Positions 8,184-15,161 of a stretch of DNA of 20,039 nucleotides are shown in pieces. The position numbers and the translations under genes were made by a program. Every line of letters begins with the position of its first letter. Positions within the stretch are counted from its first letter, which is position 1. This stretch comes from Clostridia bacterium (GTDB taxonomy: Bacteria > Bacillota > Clostridia > Peptostreptococcales > Anaerovoracaceae): contig CAAEEA010000049.1 in the NCBI GenBank assembly GCA_900754795.1, positions 1 through 20,039 of the forward strand. The letters are read 5' to 3'. The notes under the pieces are model-generated. The model ran no database searches. It was not told the DNA's origin and worked only from the letters and a program-made list of their open reading frames with translations.

Positions 8184-8878
8184 CAGTCGTTTCTTCCTCT
8201 GACAGCAAGTACTCTTGCCAGATTTGCCACGGCTACGGCAAGTGACGCCACATATGTCATGGCTGCCGCCCTGAGAACTTTTTTTGCCCCCTCTTCTTCT
8301 GCCGGTCTTATAACGCCTGTAGATTCCATCTGTTTAAGAGCCCTTTCGCTGGCGTTAAACTCCACCGGAAGCGTTATGGCGTGAAAGATAATCACAGCCA
8401 CAAACATCAGTACTCCTACAGTAAACAGAACATCTCCCAGATAGCTTTCCATTGCTGTCATAGCAAGCCCCAAAAAAATGAGAAGCCAGCATGAGCGGGA
8501 TGCAAAATTGACCACAGGCACGATGGTATTTCGTGTTTTGAGAGGTCCGTAACCTTCAGCGTGCTGCAGGGCGTGGCCGGCTTCGTGGCATGCTACGCTG
8601 ACGGCGGCTACGGAATCAACCGCATAAACGCCGTCGGATAGTCTCAGTACGCCGTCTCTCGGATCATAGTGGTCGGTCAGACTGCCTTTTATATGCTCTA
8701 TTCTTACACTGCCGAGGCCGTTGGCGTCGAGGACTTTTCTTGCCGCTTCCGCTCCGGTGATCCTGCACGCGTTTCTCACTCTCGAATATATTTTAAAATT
8801 TGTCCTTACACTTTTCTGGGCGAAGAAAGTAAACGCTATCGCCGCAAGAAACAAAACAAGTGATATATCGTAAGTCAT
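8183..8878 (-). CDS. Membrane zinc metallopeptidase (YugP-like, Zn_peptidase_2)
   Basis: Predicted integral-membrane neutral zinc peptidase of the YugP/DUF family, substrate unknown. The HEAGH motif (98-102) supplies two zinc ligands and the catalytic Glu99. A conserved-looking segment PVEFNASERA (171-180) probably gives the third, acidic ligand. Hydrophobic helices are visible at about 3-20, 128-145, 150-170 and 205-225. Length of 231 residues fits the family. A good ribosome binding site (AGGAGA) lies just before the ATG. It follows fmt by 42 bases and overlaps rsmB by one base. The same placement between fmt and rsmB is common in Clostridia, so a housekeeping role tied to this operon is likely, but none is known to me. 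Confidence 0.9.
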   Translation of the reverse strand: MTYDISLVLFLAAIAFTFFAQKSVRTNFKIYSRVRNACRITGAEAARKVLDANGLGSVRIEHIKGSLTDHYDPRDGVLRLSDGVYAVDSVAAVSVACHEAGHALQHAEGYGPLKTRNTIVPVVNFASRSCWLLIFLGLAMTAMESYLGDVLFTVGVLMFVAVIIFHAITLPVEFNASERALKQMESTGVIRPAEEEGAKKVLRAAAMTYVASLAVAVANLARVLAVRGRND

Positions 8879-8920
8879 CTCTTCTCCTTTTTTGTCCGTC
8901 GTCTTGGGAGCGCAAAAGAT

Positions 8921-9850
8921 TCATCTCAAGATGTCTCCCGGTTTAACAGAACGTCCTCTGATATATTCGTCCGTTCTGAGCCTCTTTTTACCCGGAGCCT
9001 GTATCTCATCGGCGGCGAGAACTTTGCCGCCGCAGGAGATTTCAATGCTTTTTTCCGATACGGCGAGAATCTCTCCGGACGGTCTTTGCGCGGGCCTGTC
9101 GATCACGTGAGCCTTCCAGATCTTGATAGTCTCATCTCCCATGAAACAGAACGAACCGGGCCACGGATCGTATGCCCTTATCATCCTTTCGACTTCTTCC
9201 GGAGGTCTTGTAAAATCAATCTTTCCGTCTTTTTTTGAAATGAGCCCGGCGTAAGTCGCTTTGTTCTCATCCTGAGGTCTGTATACCGCTCTGCCTTCTT
9301 CAATCAGGCTGAGCGTCTTTACAAGCAGGCCGGCTCCCATATCAGCTAAAATATCATGGAGCTGTCCGCCGGTTAAACCGCTGATGTCCGTTTCCTCCTG
9401 GGTTATAATGTCCCCGGTGTCAAGTCCCGCGGCCATTTTCATTATAGTAACGCCCGATTTTTCATCACCCCGCGCAATGGCTCTCTGTATCGGCGAAGCT
9501 CCTCTAAGCTCGGGGAGCAGAGACGCGTGAACATTAACACAGCCAAAACGCGGTATGTCGAGCACTCTCTGAGGGAGTATCTGACCGTAGGCGGCAACGA
9601 CTATGATATCAGGATCTGTCTTTTCAAGGATTTCGATAGTCCTTTCGTCTGTTTTTATTTTTTCCGGCTGGATCACAGGTATGCCGTAAGATAAGGCTGT
9701 CTCCTTTACCGGCGTTATCTGTATTTTTTTACCCCTGTCCCTGGCGCGGTCAGGCTGAGTTACAACGAGCTCAACTTCATGGTCGCTCTCACACAGGGCT
9801 TTCAGAATGACCGACGCGAACTCAGGCGTTCCCATGAAAACTGCTTTCAT
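8921..9850 (-). CDS. fmt: Methionyl-tRNA formyltransferase
   Basis: Transfers a formyl group from 10-formyl-tetrahydrofolate to Met-tRNAi for translation initiation. The 309 residues contain an N-terminal Rossmann-like formyltransferase domain with the catalytic triad Asn106, His108 (NVHASLLP) and Asp144 (AGLDTGD). The family signature GASPIQRAI is at 117-125. A C-terminal OB-like tRNA-binding domain begins at about 205. Its ATG overlaps the def stop by four bases (ATGA), so deformylase and formyltransferase are made in coupled fashion, the classical def-fmt arrangement. Confidence 0.97.
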   Translation of the reverse strand: MKAVFMGTPEFASVILKALCESDHEVELVVTQPDRARDRGKKIQITPVKETALSYGIPVIQPEKIKTDERTIEILEKTDPDIIVVAAYGQILPQRVLDIPRFGCVNVHASLLPELRGASPIQRAIARGDEKSGVTIMKMAAGLDTGDIITQEETDISGLTGGQLHDILADMGAGLLVKTLSLIEEGRAVYRPQDENKATYAGLISKKDGKIDFTRPPEEVERMIRAYDPWPGSFCFMGDETIKIWKAHVIDRPAQRPSGEILAVSEKSIEISCGGKVLAADEIQAPGKKRLRTDEYIRGRSVKPGDILR

Positions 9851-10338
9851 TTTATATCATCTGCCTCTCCATCGTCTTCATATTCGGCATCTCTTATATC
9901 TGTCGCTTTGTCTATATAGAGGATACCGTCGAGATGGTCGTTTTCGTGACACATTACTCTTGCGTCAAAACCGTCGAAATCGTAAACATGCTTTACTCCG
10001 TCAAGATCAAGAGCCTCCATCCTGATATGCGATGGCCTTTCAACCGTTCCTATAAGACCCGGAACGCTCAGGCAGCCTTCATTGTCGGTTTCACTGCCGC
10101 TCTGTTCAAGTATAACCGGATTTATCATATAATAAACTCTGCCCGGTTCAGGTTCAGCCACGAACATACGTCTCATCACTCCGACCTGTGGAGCCGCGAT
10201 ACCCACTCCGCAGCTGTCTCTCATGGTTTCGAGCATATCTTCCATGGTCTGTCTTATCCTGTCTGTGATCTCGGTTACTTCTCTGCAGTGTTTTCTAAGT
10301 ATCTCGTCGCCCTCAATAACGACATTTCTTAATGCCAT
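9847..10338 (-). CDS. def: Peptide deformylase
   Basis: Removes the N-formyl group from nascent proteins, using a Fe/Zn centre. All three family motifs are intact: motif I GVGIAAPQ (44-51), motif II EGCLS (87-91, metal ligand Cys89) and motif III HENDH (131-135, ligands His131 and His135, catalytic Glu132). The 163-residue length and short acidic C-terminus are ordinary. It lies 18 bases after priA and overlaps fmt by 4 bases. Confidence 0.97.
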   Translation of the reverse strand: MALRNVVIEGDEILRKHCREVTEITDRIRQTMEDMLETMRDSCGVGIAAPQVGVMRRMFVAEPEPGRVYYMINPVILEQSGSETDNEGCLSVPGLIGTVERPSHIRMEALDLDGVKHVYDFDGFDARVMCHENDHLDGILYIDKATDIRDAEYEDDGEADDIK

Positions 10339-10356
10339 AATGATAAAACCTCCGTA

Positions 10357-12366
10357 TCAGTAAGCGCTGTATGGATTGACGTCTATATCGGTACTGCATT
10401 TCACGCGCTTATCAGTTATATTCTTATTAAAATTTTCTATAGTATAAATGAATCTGTTTCTGTCTCCTTTTGGACATTTTACGAGAATATGAGCTCTGAC
10501 CGTGTCTTTGCTTTTAAAATTAAGCGTCCTGCGGGGACCAAGTATATGTCCGCCCCATTCTTTTCCCATGGTCTCTTCGATAAAAGCAACGGCTCTTCCG
10601 GCGCATCCGAAAGCCAGATCTTCCTCTTCTGCCGTAAAGCTGACCATTATCAAATCAGTATAAGGCGGATAATCCATAAGAGCCCGGAGCTTTATCTCCT
10701 GCCTGTAAAAATCCTCATAATCATGTTCAGCGGCCTCTGTGAGAGCATAATTATCCGGCTCATACGTCTGTATGACCACGGCGCCCTGCCTTTCACGTCG
10801 TCCGGCTCTTCCGGCAGCCTGTGTCACAAGCTGAAAAGTTCTCTCCGCCGAACGGTAGTCAGGTATGTTCAGTCCTGTATCAGCTGCTATTATGCCCACG
10901 AGACCAACGTTGTCAAAGTCAAGTCCCTTGGCTGCCAGCTGAGTTCCCACAAGCACATTGGTCCTGCCCCCGGCAAAATCATTTATTATCCTGTCCATAT
11001 CCCGGCGGTTTTTTATTGAATCTGTGTCGAGCCTTGCCGTCACAGCTTCCGGGAAAAATTTTTTCACGGCTTCTTCTACCTGCTCTGTACCGATGCCAAA
11101 ATGTCTTATATACGAACTGCCGCATACGGGACATGTTTCCGGCACGGGAAAAGCTCTCCCGCAGTAATGACAGATCAGCTTTTCATCTGTTTTATGATAT
11201 GTGAGCGATATGCCGCATTCGGGACACTTCATCACATTGCCGCATTCACGGCAGGACACGAAGTTGGAGTACCCCCGCCTGTTCTGAAGGAGAATAATCT
11301 GCCTTCCGGAGGCCAGTTCTTCTTTCATCAGTCCATACAGAAGACGGCTGAAAACCGTGTTGTTTCCGGCTCGCAGCTCTTCTCTCATGTCGGCTGTCAT
11401 CACTTTTGGAAGAGGCGTTCCGTTAAAACGCTCTGTAAGAGTCAGGAGCTCATAAATACCCTGTCTCGCTCTGTAATATGATACTACCGACGGAGTGGCG
11501 CTTCCCAGCAGCAGCACTCCGTTATAGTGGATCACTCTCTTCAGAGCTATGTCAACAGTGTCATACTTGGGCGTCATGTCCGCCTTATAGCTCGGCTCCT
11601 GTTCTTCATCCATTACGATAAGACCGATGTTTTCAAGGGGAGCAAATACGGCCATCCTGGCTCCTATGACTATGTCGGCCTTTCCCTGCCTTATCCGCTC
11701 CCATTCATCATATCTTTCTCTGACCGTAAGACGGCTGTGGAGAACTGCAATCCGTTCTTTTCCGAATCTCCCGGCAAGATCCTCTATCATCCTGCCCGTC
11801 AGCGAAATCTCCGGTACAAGCATTATCGCTGTCTTTCCCTGATCGACGGCGCAGCGTATGGCGCGCATGTAAACTTCCGTCTTGCCGCTGGATGTCACTC
11901 CCCATAGCAGAAAAGACCTCTGCTCGTTGTTTTCTATCGCCCCGCGTATTTTATCAAAAGCGCTCTGCTGCTCCCGGGTAAGCCTTTCGGGAACATAAGT
12001 GTTTCCTTTTATGTCCTTATAGGGTTCTTTTTCTTTTCCGGGTTTCGGCGGTCTTCCCTCTGCAGCAAAACATCTGAACGCGTCATGATATTTTATGCCG
12101 TAGCGCTGTTTCATCCAGAGGGCGGTCTTAACCGCTTCTTCCGGCAGAAAAGACTTTCTGAGGACTTCTGTCACCGGTTTTATCCTGTCAGGAGGACAGT
12201 CCGGATCATTCACTTGCGTACAGACGATAGCCTTTTTAGGTGTATCATGTGATCCGAAAGGAACGTTCACCAGATCGCCCGGCTCTAAATCGAAGCCGGC
12301 CGAGTATGTAAACAGATTATCGGCAAATCTGCTTTTGTTGTCTACCGTGACATTGATATATTTCAT
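10357..12366 (-). CDS. priA: Primosomal protein N' (replication restart helicase PriA)
   Basis: 3'-5' DNA helicase that recognises stalled forks and reloads the replisome. Of 669 residues, an N-terminal 3'-OH-binding domain covers about 1-100, and Walker A GVTSSGKT is at 156-163. Motif II reads DEEQEPSYK (253-261), where many PriA proteins have DEEH. Eight zinc-binding cysteines are at 372, 375, 381, 384, 399, 402, 412 and 415. Motif VI is QAAGRAGR (516-523). It is shorter than the roughly 730 residues common in the family; the difference seems to lie in the N-terminal and winged-helix region, since every core motif is present. It starts 6 bases after the asnA stop codon. Confidence 0.96.
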   Translation of the reverse strand: MKYINVTVDNKSRFADNLFTYSAGFDLEPGDLVNVPFGSHDTPKKAIVCTQVNDPDCPPDRIKPVTEVLRKSFLPEEAVKTALWMKQRYGIKYHDAFRCFAAEGRPPKPGKEKEPYKDIKGNTYVPERLTREQQSAFDKIRGAIENNEQRSFLLWGVTSSGKTEVYMRAIRCAVDQGKTAIMLVPEISLTGRMIEDLAGRFGKERIAVLHSRLTVRERYDEWERIRQGKADIVIGARMAVFAPLENIGLIVMDEEQEPSYKADMTPKYDTVDIALKRVIHYNGVLLLGSATPSVVSYYRARQGIYELLTLTERFNGTPLPKVMTADMREELRAGNNTVFSRLLYGLMKEELASGRQIILLQNRRGYSNFVSCRECGNVMKCPECGISLTYHKTDEKLICHYCGRAFPVPETCPVCGSSYIRHFGIGTEQVEEAVKKFFPEAVTARLDTDSIKNRRDMDRIINDFAGGRTNVLVGTQLAAKGLDFDNVGLVGIIAADTGLNIPDYRSAERTFQLVTQAAGRAGRRERQGAVVIQTYEPDNYALTEAAEHDYEDFYRQEIKLRALMDYPPYTDLIMVSFTAEEEDLAFGCAGRAVAFIEETMGKEWGGHILGPRRTLNFKSKDTVRAHILVKCPKGDRNRFIYTIENFNKNITDKRVKCSTDIDVNPYSAY

Positions 12367-12372
12367 AGCTAT

Positions 12373-13383
12373 CTACAGCAGGCGGATATTGTTCTCCTGA
12401 CATGTTTTTACCATATCTTTCGGCCAAACGGAAGCCTGAACCTCACCGATGTGAGCTTTTCTGAGGAAGTACATACAAAGACGGCTCTGTCCTATACCTC
12501 CTCCTATGGTGTATGGAAGTTTTTTCTCCAGAACCGCTTTCTGGAAGTCAAGTTCTGCTCTCTCTTCACATCCTTCAGCTTTGAGCTGTCTGGCCATCGC
12601 TTCTTCATCTACTCTGATCCCCATCGATGAGATTTCGAAAGATCTGTCAAGCACATCGTTCCAGAGTATGATGTCTCCGTTGAGTTCCCAGTCGTCATAG
12701 TCGGGAGACCTTCCGTCATGTTTTTGTCCCGATCTCAGTCTTCCGCCTATTTTCATTATGAATACGGCGCGGTGTTCTTTTGTTATCGCGTCTTCCCTTT
12801 CTTTAGGCGTAAGATCAGGATACATGTCTTCAAGCTCCTGAGTGGTGATAAAGAATATCTCGTTCGGAAGTTCTGTGCGTATATCTCTGTAGAGCCTGTT
12901 CACATAATCTCCGAGGTTCTTTACGGAATTATATATGGTCCTAACCGTTTCTCTGAGGTATTTTTCTGTTCTCTGTTCTTTTGTTATGACTTTTTCCCAG
13001 TCCCACTGGTCAACATATACGGAATGGAGATTGTCCAGTTCCTCATCTCGCCTTATGGCGTTCATATCGGTATATATACCGTGTCCCGGTTCTATGCCGT
13101 ATCTGCCCAAAGCCATTCTTTTCCACTTGGCCAGGGACTGTACGACCTCTACTTCCATCTCGTCTATATCTTTGAGGGTAAAGGTAACTCTGCGCTCCAC
13201 ACCGTTAAGGTTGTCGTTGAGTCCTGTCTTGGGATCTACGAAAAGCGGCGCTGAAACCCTGCGCAGGGAAAGGCCGTAAGCCAGTTCCTGCTGAAAATAA
13301 TCTTTTATTTTTTTTATTGCCCTCTGGCTCTCCATCAGGTCAATGACCGGAGTGTAACTTTCAGGTATAATAAGCTGTGACAT
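12373..13383 (-). CDS. asnA: Aspartate-ammonia ligase (asparagine synthetase A)
   Basis: Makes asparagine from aspartate, ammonia and ATP (via aspartyl-AMP); it has a class II aminoacyl-tRNA-synthetase-like fold. The 336-residue length is normal. Recognisable family stretches include ESYTPVIDLMESQRAIKKIK near the N-terminus, WDWEKVI (127-133), and the C-terminal class II-like GGGIGQSRLCMYFL. A strong ribosome binding site (AGGAGG) precedes the ATG. It lies 38 bases after queH, with no hairpin in the gap, and 6 bases before priA. asnA is not a usual member of the priA-def-fmt cluster, so its insertion at the front of the operon is a lineage feature. Confidence 0.96.
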   Translation of the reverse strand: MSQLIIPESYTPVIDLMESQRAIKKIKDYFQQELAYGLSLRRVSAPLFVDPKTGLNDNLNGVERRVTFTLKDIDEMEVEVVQSLAKWKRMALGRYGIEPGHGIYTDMNAIRRDEELDNLHSVYVDQWDWEKVITKEQRTEKYLRETVRTIYNSVKNLGDYVNRLYRDIRTELPNEIFFITTQELEDMYPDLTPKEREDAITKEHRAVFIMKIGGRLRSGQKHDGRSPDYDDWELNGDIILWNDVLDRSFEISSMGIRVDEEAMARQLKAEGCEERAELDFQKAVLEKKLPYTIGGGIGQSRLCMYFLRKAHIGEVQASVWPKDMVKTCQENNIRLL

Positions 13384-13421
13384 ATGATGATCCTCCTGAT
13401 TTATATCTTATTTTTGCCGCG

Positions 13422-14081
13422 TTATCTCTTTGAAAACCGGCAGCCGCAGTAATTCTGCCGGTATAGTCCGTATTCCCGTGACATCTGTATGCTTCTTTGA
13501 AAACCGGCTTTTTTCTTGAAATCCATGTCAAGAAATTCAAGACCGTATCTGTTGGCAAGTTCACATCCGATCGCGGAAACAAGACTGTAGTTCTTGTGAG
13601 GACTTACAGTAAGCGTAGTCCCGAATATCTGATTACCTGTACGGATAGCCGCCTGCGCCGTCCTTTCAAGACGGAGCCGGAAGCATTCCGTACATCTTAA
13701 GCCCCCTTCCGGTTCTGATTCGAGTCCCGCCGCGGCGTCAAAGAACTCTTCGGGCATATATTCGCCCTCAATGAATTCTATTCTGTCATCCTGCGGCAGT
13801 TTCTCATTATATTGTCTGAGGAAATCGATCTGCGTCTGTTTTCGCTTTTCGTACTCCTCTTTGTCTGTTATGTTGGGATTGTAGAAAAAAACGGTAACTT
13901 TATATACCGGCGCCAGCCTCTCAACACACGACGTGCTGCACGGACCGCAGCATGAGTGGAGCAGCAGCCTGTTCTTGACGGTTTTTACTTCCGGACCGGT
14001 TTCGACAAATCCGCCGGTCACGTCCCGTCCCGTATCGGTCTGTACATGAGGCTGTGTTTTTTTGATCGCTGTATCTTTCAT
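13422..14081 (-). CDS. queH: Epoxyqueuosine reductase QueH
   Basis: Catalyses the last step of queuosine formation, reducing epoxyqueuosine to queuosine at position 34 of tRNAs with GUN anticodons; it is the non-cobalamin alternative to QueG. Family cysteines are all visible: HSCCGPC (Cys44, Cys45, Cys48), RCTEC (Cys130, Cys133) and YCGC (Cys212, Cys214). SPHKN (160-164) and DFKKKAGFQRS are also typical. The chosen ATG has a good ribosome binding site (AAGGAAG, about 8 bases away). It gives a polar N-terminal extension of about 37 residues before the usual start of the family at LLLHSCC. It is the first gene of the long minus-strand operon, behind the promoter at 14138-14166. Confidence 0.94.
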   Translation of the reverse strand: MKDTAIKKTQPHVQTDTGRDVTGGFVETGPEVKTVKNRLLLHSCCGPCSTSCVERLAPVYKVTVFFYNPNITDKEEYEKRKQTQIDFLRQYNEKLPQDDRIEFIEGEYMPEEFFDAAAGLESEPEGGLRCTECFRLRLERTAQAAIRTGNQIFGTTLTVSPHKNYSLVSAIGCELANRYGLEFLDMDFKKKAGFQRSIQMSREYGLYRQNYCGCRFSKR

Positions 14082-14096
14082 CTGGATGTCTTCCTT

Positions 14097-14125
14097 TTGA
14101 CAAATTCCGGTATTTGTTATACCAT
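14097..14125 (+). promoter_or_regulatory. Possible promoter for the radical SAM gene
   Basis: A perfect -35 box TTGACA (14097-14102) is followed after 17 bases by TACCAT (14120-14125), a weak -10 match (4 of 6). The predicted start near 14132 gives a leader of about 50 bases before the ATG at 14181. The -10 overlaps an inverted repeat, so activity may depend on a regulator. This is by eye only. Confidence 0.45.
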
Positions 14126-14146
14126 TTATCCATGGTAATTATACCA
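14109..14146. repeat. Overlapping inverted repeats in the divergent control region
   Basis: The half-sites GGTA, TACC, GGTA and TACC occur at 14109, 14120, 14134 and 14142. They form three overlapping perfect inverted repeats: GGTAT/ATACC (14109-14113 with 14119-14123), TACCAT/ATGGTA (14120-14125 with 14132-14137) and TGGTA/TACCA (14133-14137 with 14142-14146). They cover the -10 boxes and predicted start points of both opposed promoters. An operator is possible; alternating hairpins in the RNA are the other option. No regulator is identified. Confidence 0.5.
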
Positions 14147-14166
14147 CAAAGCTGTATCAATTTAAA
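14138..14166 (-). promoter_or_regulatory. Promoter of the queH-to-rpe operon
   Basis: On the minus strand TTTAAA (14161-14166) is followed after 17 bases by a perfect TATAAT (14138-14143). TG one base upstream makes an extended -10 (TGGTATAAT). The predicted start near 14131 gives a leader of about 50 bases before queH. This is the best promoter candidate I see for the 11-gene operon. Confidence 0.65.
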
Positions 14167-14180
14167 GGATTTAACCACCT

Positions 14181-15110
14181 ATGAGAGAAAAAAATAATGC
14201 GAAAATTCCCTGTTTTTTTGAGAACAGACGATTTTATCCGGCTGACCTGTATCTGAAAAATCATTTTGGTCAAAAAACCATAAAACTCGCCATTGACGGC
14301 GGCTTTACCTGCCCCAACAGAGACGGGTCTAAAGGCACGGGCGGTTGTACGTTCTGTTCCGATTCCGGTTCCGGTGAATTTGCTTCCACCATAGACTCTC
14401 AGATAGCCCTTCTTTCGGCAAAATGGCCAAAGGCAAAGTATCTTGCCTATTTTCAGAACCACACCAACACCTACGCGCCTGCGGAAGAGCTGAGGGAAAA
14501 ATATTTCAAAGTCCTTTCTGATCCTGTCATCGAAGGGCTTGTCATCGGAACAAGACCTGACTGCCTGTCCCGGGAAGTTCTTGACCTCCTCTCGGAAATA
14601 AACAGAGATCATTTTTTATGGGTAGAGCTGGGACTGCAGACCATACACGAACAGACCGCCGAAGCCATAAACCGCTGCTATGACCTGTCTGTCTATGACG
14701 AAGCCGTAAAAGAGCTTTCTGCCCGCGGTATACGCTATGTCGTCCATCTCATCCTCGGTCTTCCCGGCGAAAGCGATGATATGATGCTCGATTCCGTCAG
14801 ATATGTTTCCGCTTCACCCGGCATATTCGGCATAAAGCTCCACCTGCTCAATATCGTGAAGGGATCTTCCATGGAAAAAACCCACGGCGACTACGTTCCC
14901 TTTGATTCGATAGATTCCTATGTGGATCTGGCAGTCCGCTGCCTTGAGATAATTCCTCCGGAGATAACCATTCACCGGCTTACAGGCGATGCTCCGCGTC
15001 ATATACTTATAAATCCGCCGTGGAGTTTCAACAAGCGAACTATCCTGAACAGAATAAACGAACAGCTTAATCTCCGTGACACGTGGCAGGGTAAAAAGGC
15101 TGACACCTGA
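14181..15110 (+). CDS. Radical SAM protein of the YtqA/YhcC family (TIGR01212)
   Basis: An Elp3-like radical S-adenosylmethionine enzyme of 309 residues. The cluster-binding cysteines are Cys44, Cys56 and Cys59, in the family-specific wide spacing CPNRDG...GGCTFC. Further family landmarks are FQNHTNTYAP (91-100), GTRPDCLS (123-130), ELGLQT (149-154) and HLILGLPGE (189-197). The start has AAAGGA about 11 bases upstream. It is a single-gene unit, transcribed away from queH and closed by a hairpin at 15111-15145. The biochemical role is less certain than the family. From memory, B. subtilis YtqA has been linked to wobble-uridine modification of tRNA. That would fit its position beside queH, a wobble-base modification gene, but this is inference. 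Confidence 0.92.
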   Translation: MREKNNAKIPCFFENRRFYPADLYLKNHFGQKTIKLAIDGGFTCPNRDGSKGTGGCTFCSDSGSGEFASTIDSQIALLSAKWPKAKYLAYFQNHTNTYAPAEELREKYFKVLSDPVIEGLVIGTRPDCLSREVLDLLSEINRDHFLWVELGLQTIHEQTAEAINRCYDLSVYDEAVKELSARGIRYVVHLILGLPGESDDMMLDSVRYVSASPGIFGIKLHLLNIVKGSSMEKTHGDYVPFDSIDSYVDLAVRCLEIIPPEITIHRLTGDAPRHILINPPWSFNKRTILNRINEQLNLRDTWQGKKADT

Positions 15111-15146
15111 AAAGAGCCGGACAGTTCCTGACTGCCCGGTTCTTTA
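15111..15146. terminator. Bidirectional terminator between convergent genes
   Basis: AAAGAGCCGG (15111-15120) pairs with CCGGTTCTTT (15136-15145) with one G-T wobble. An inner CAG/CTG extends the stem across one bulged base on each side. A and T runs on both sides allow termination of the radical SAM gene (plus) and of the cohesin-like gene (minus). Confidence 0.85.
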
Positions 15147-15161
15147 AATAAGGTGCAAACG

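Noticed and set aside
10489..11019. 176-codon open frame on the plus strand inside priA
   Set aside because: It is antisense to helicase motifs that are clearly under selection; no ribosome binding site.
11598..11610. PriA motif II DEEQ (instead of DEEH) as an inactivating change
   Set aside because: The acidic pair is intact, all other helicase motifs and eight zinc cysteines are present, and Gln at this place is tolerated in related helicases.
12718..13254. 178-codon open frame on the plus strand inside asnA
   Set aside because: It is antisense to a fully conserved asparagine synthetase gene, with no supporting start signals or recognisable protein.
13384..13421. A separate promoter or terminator between queH and asnA
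   Set aside because: The 38-base gap holds a ribosome binding site but no hairpin and no convincing -35/-10 pair.
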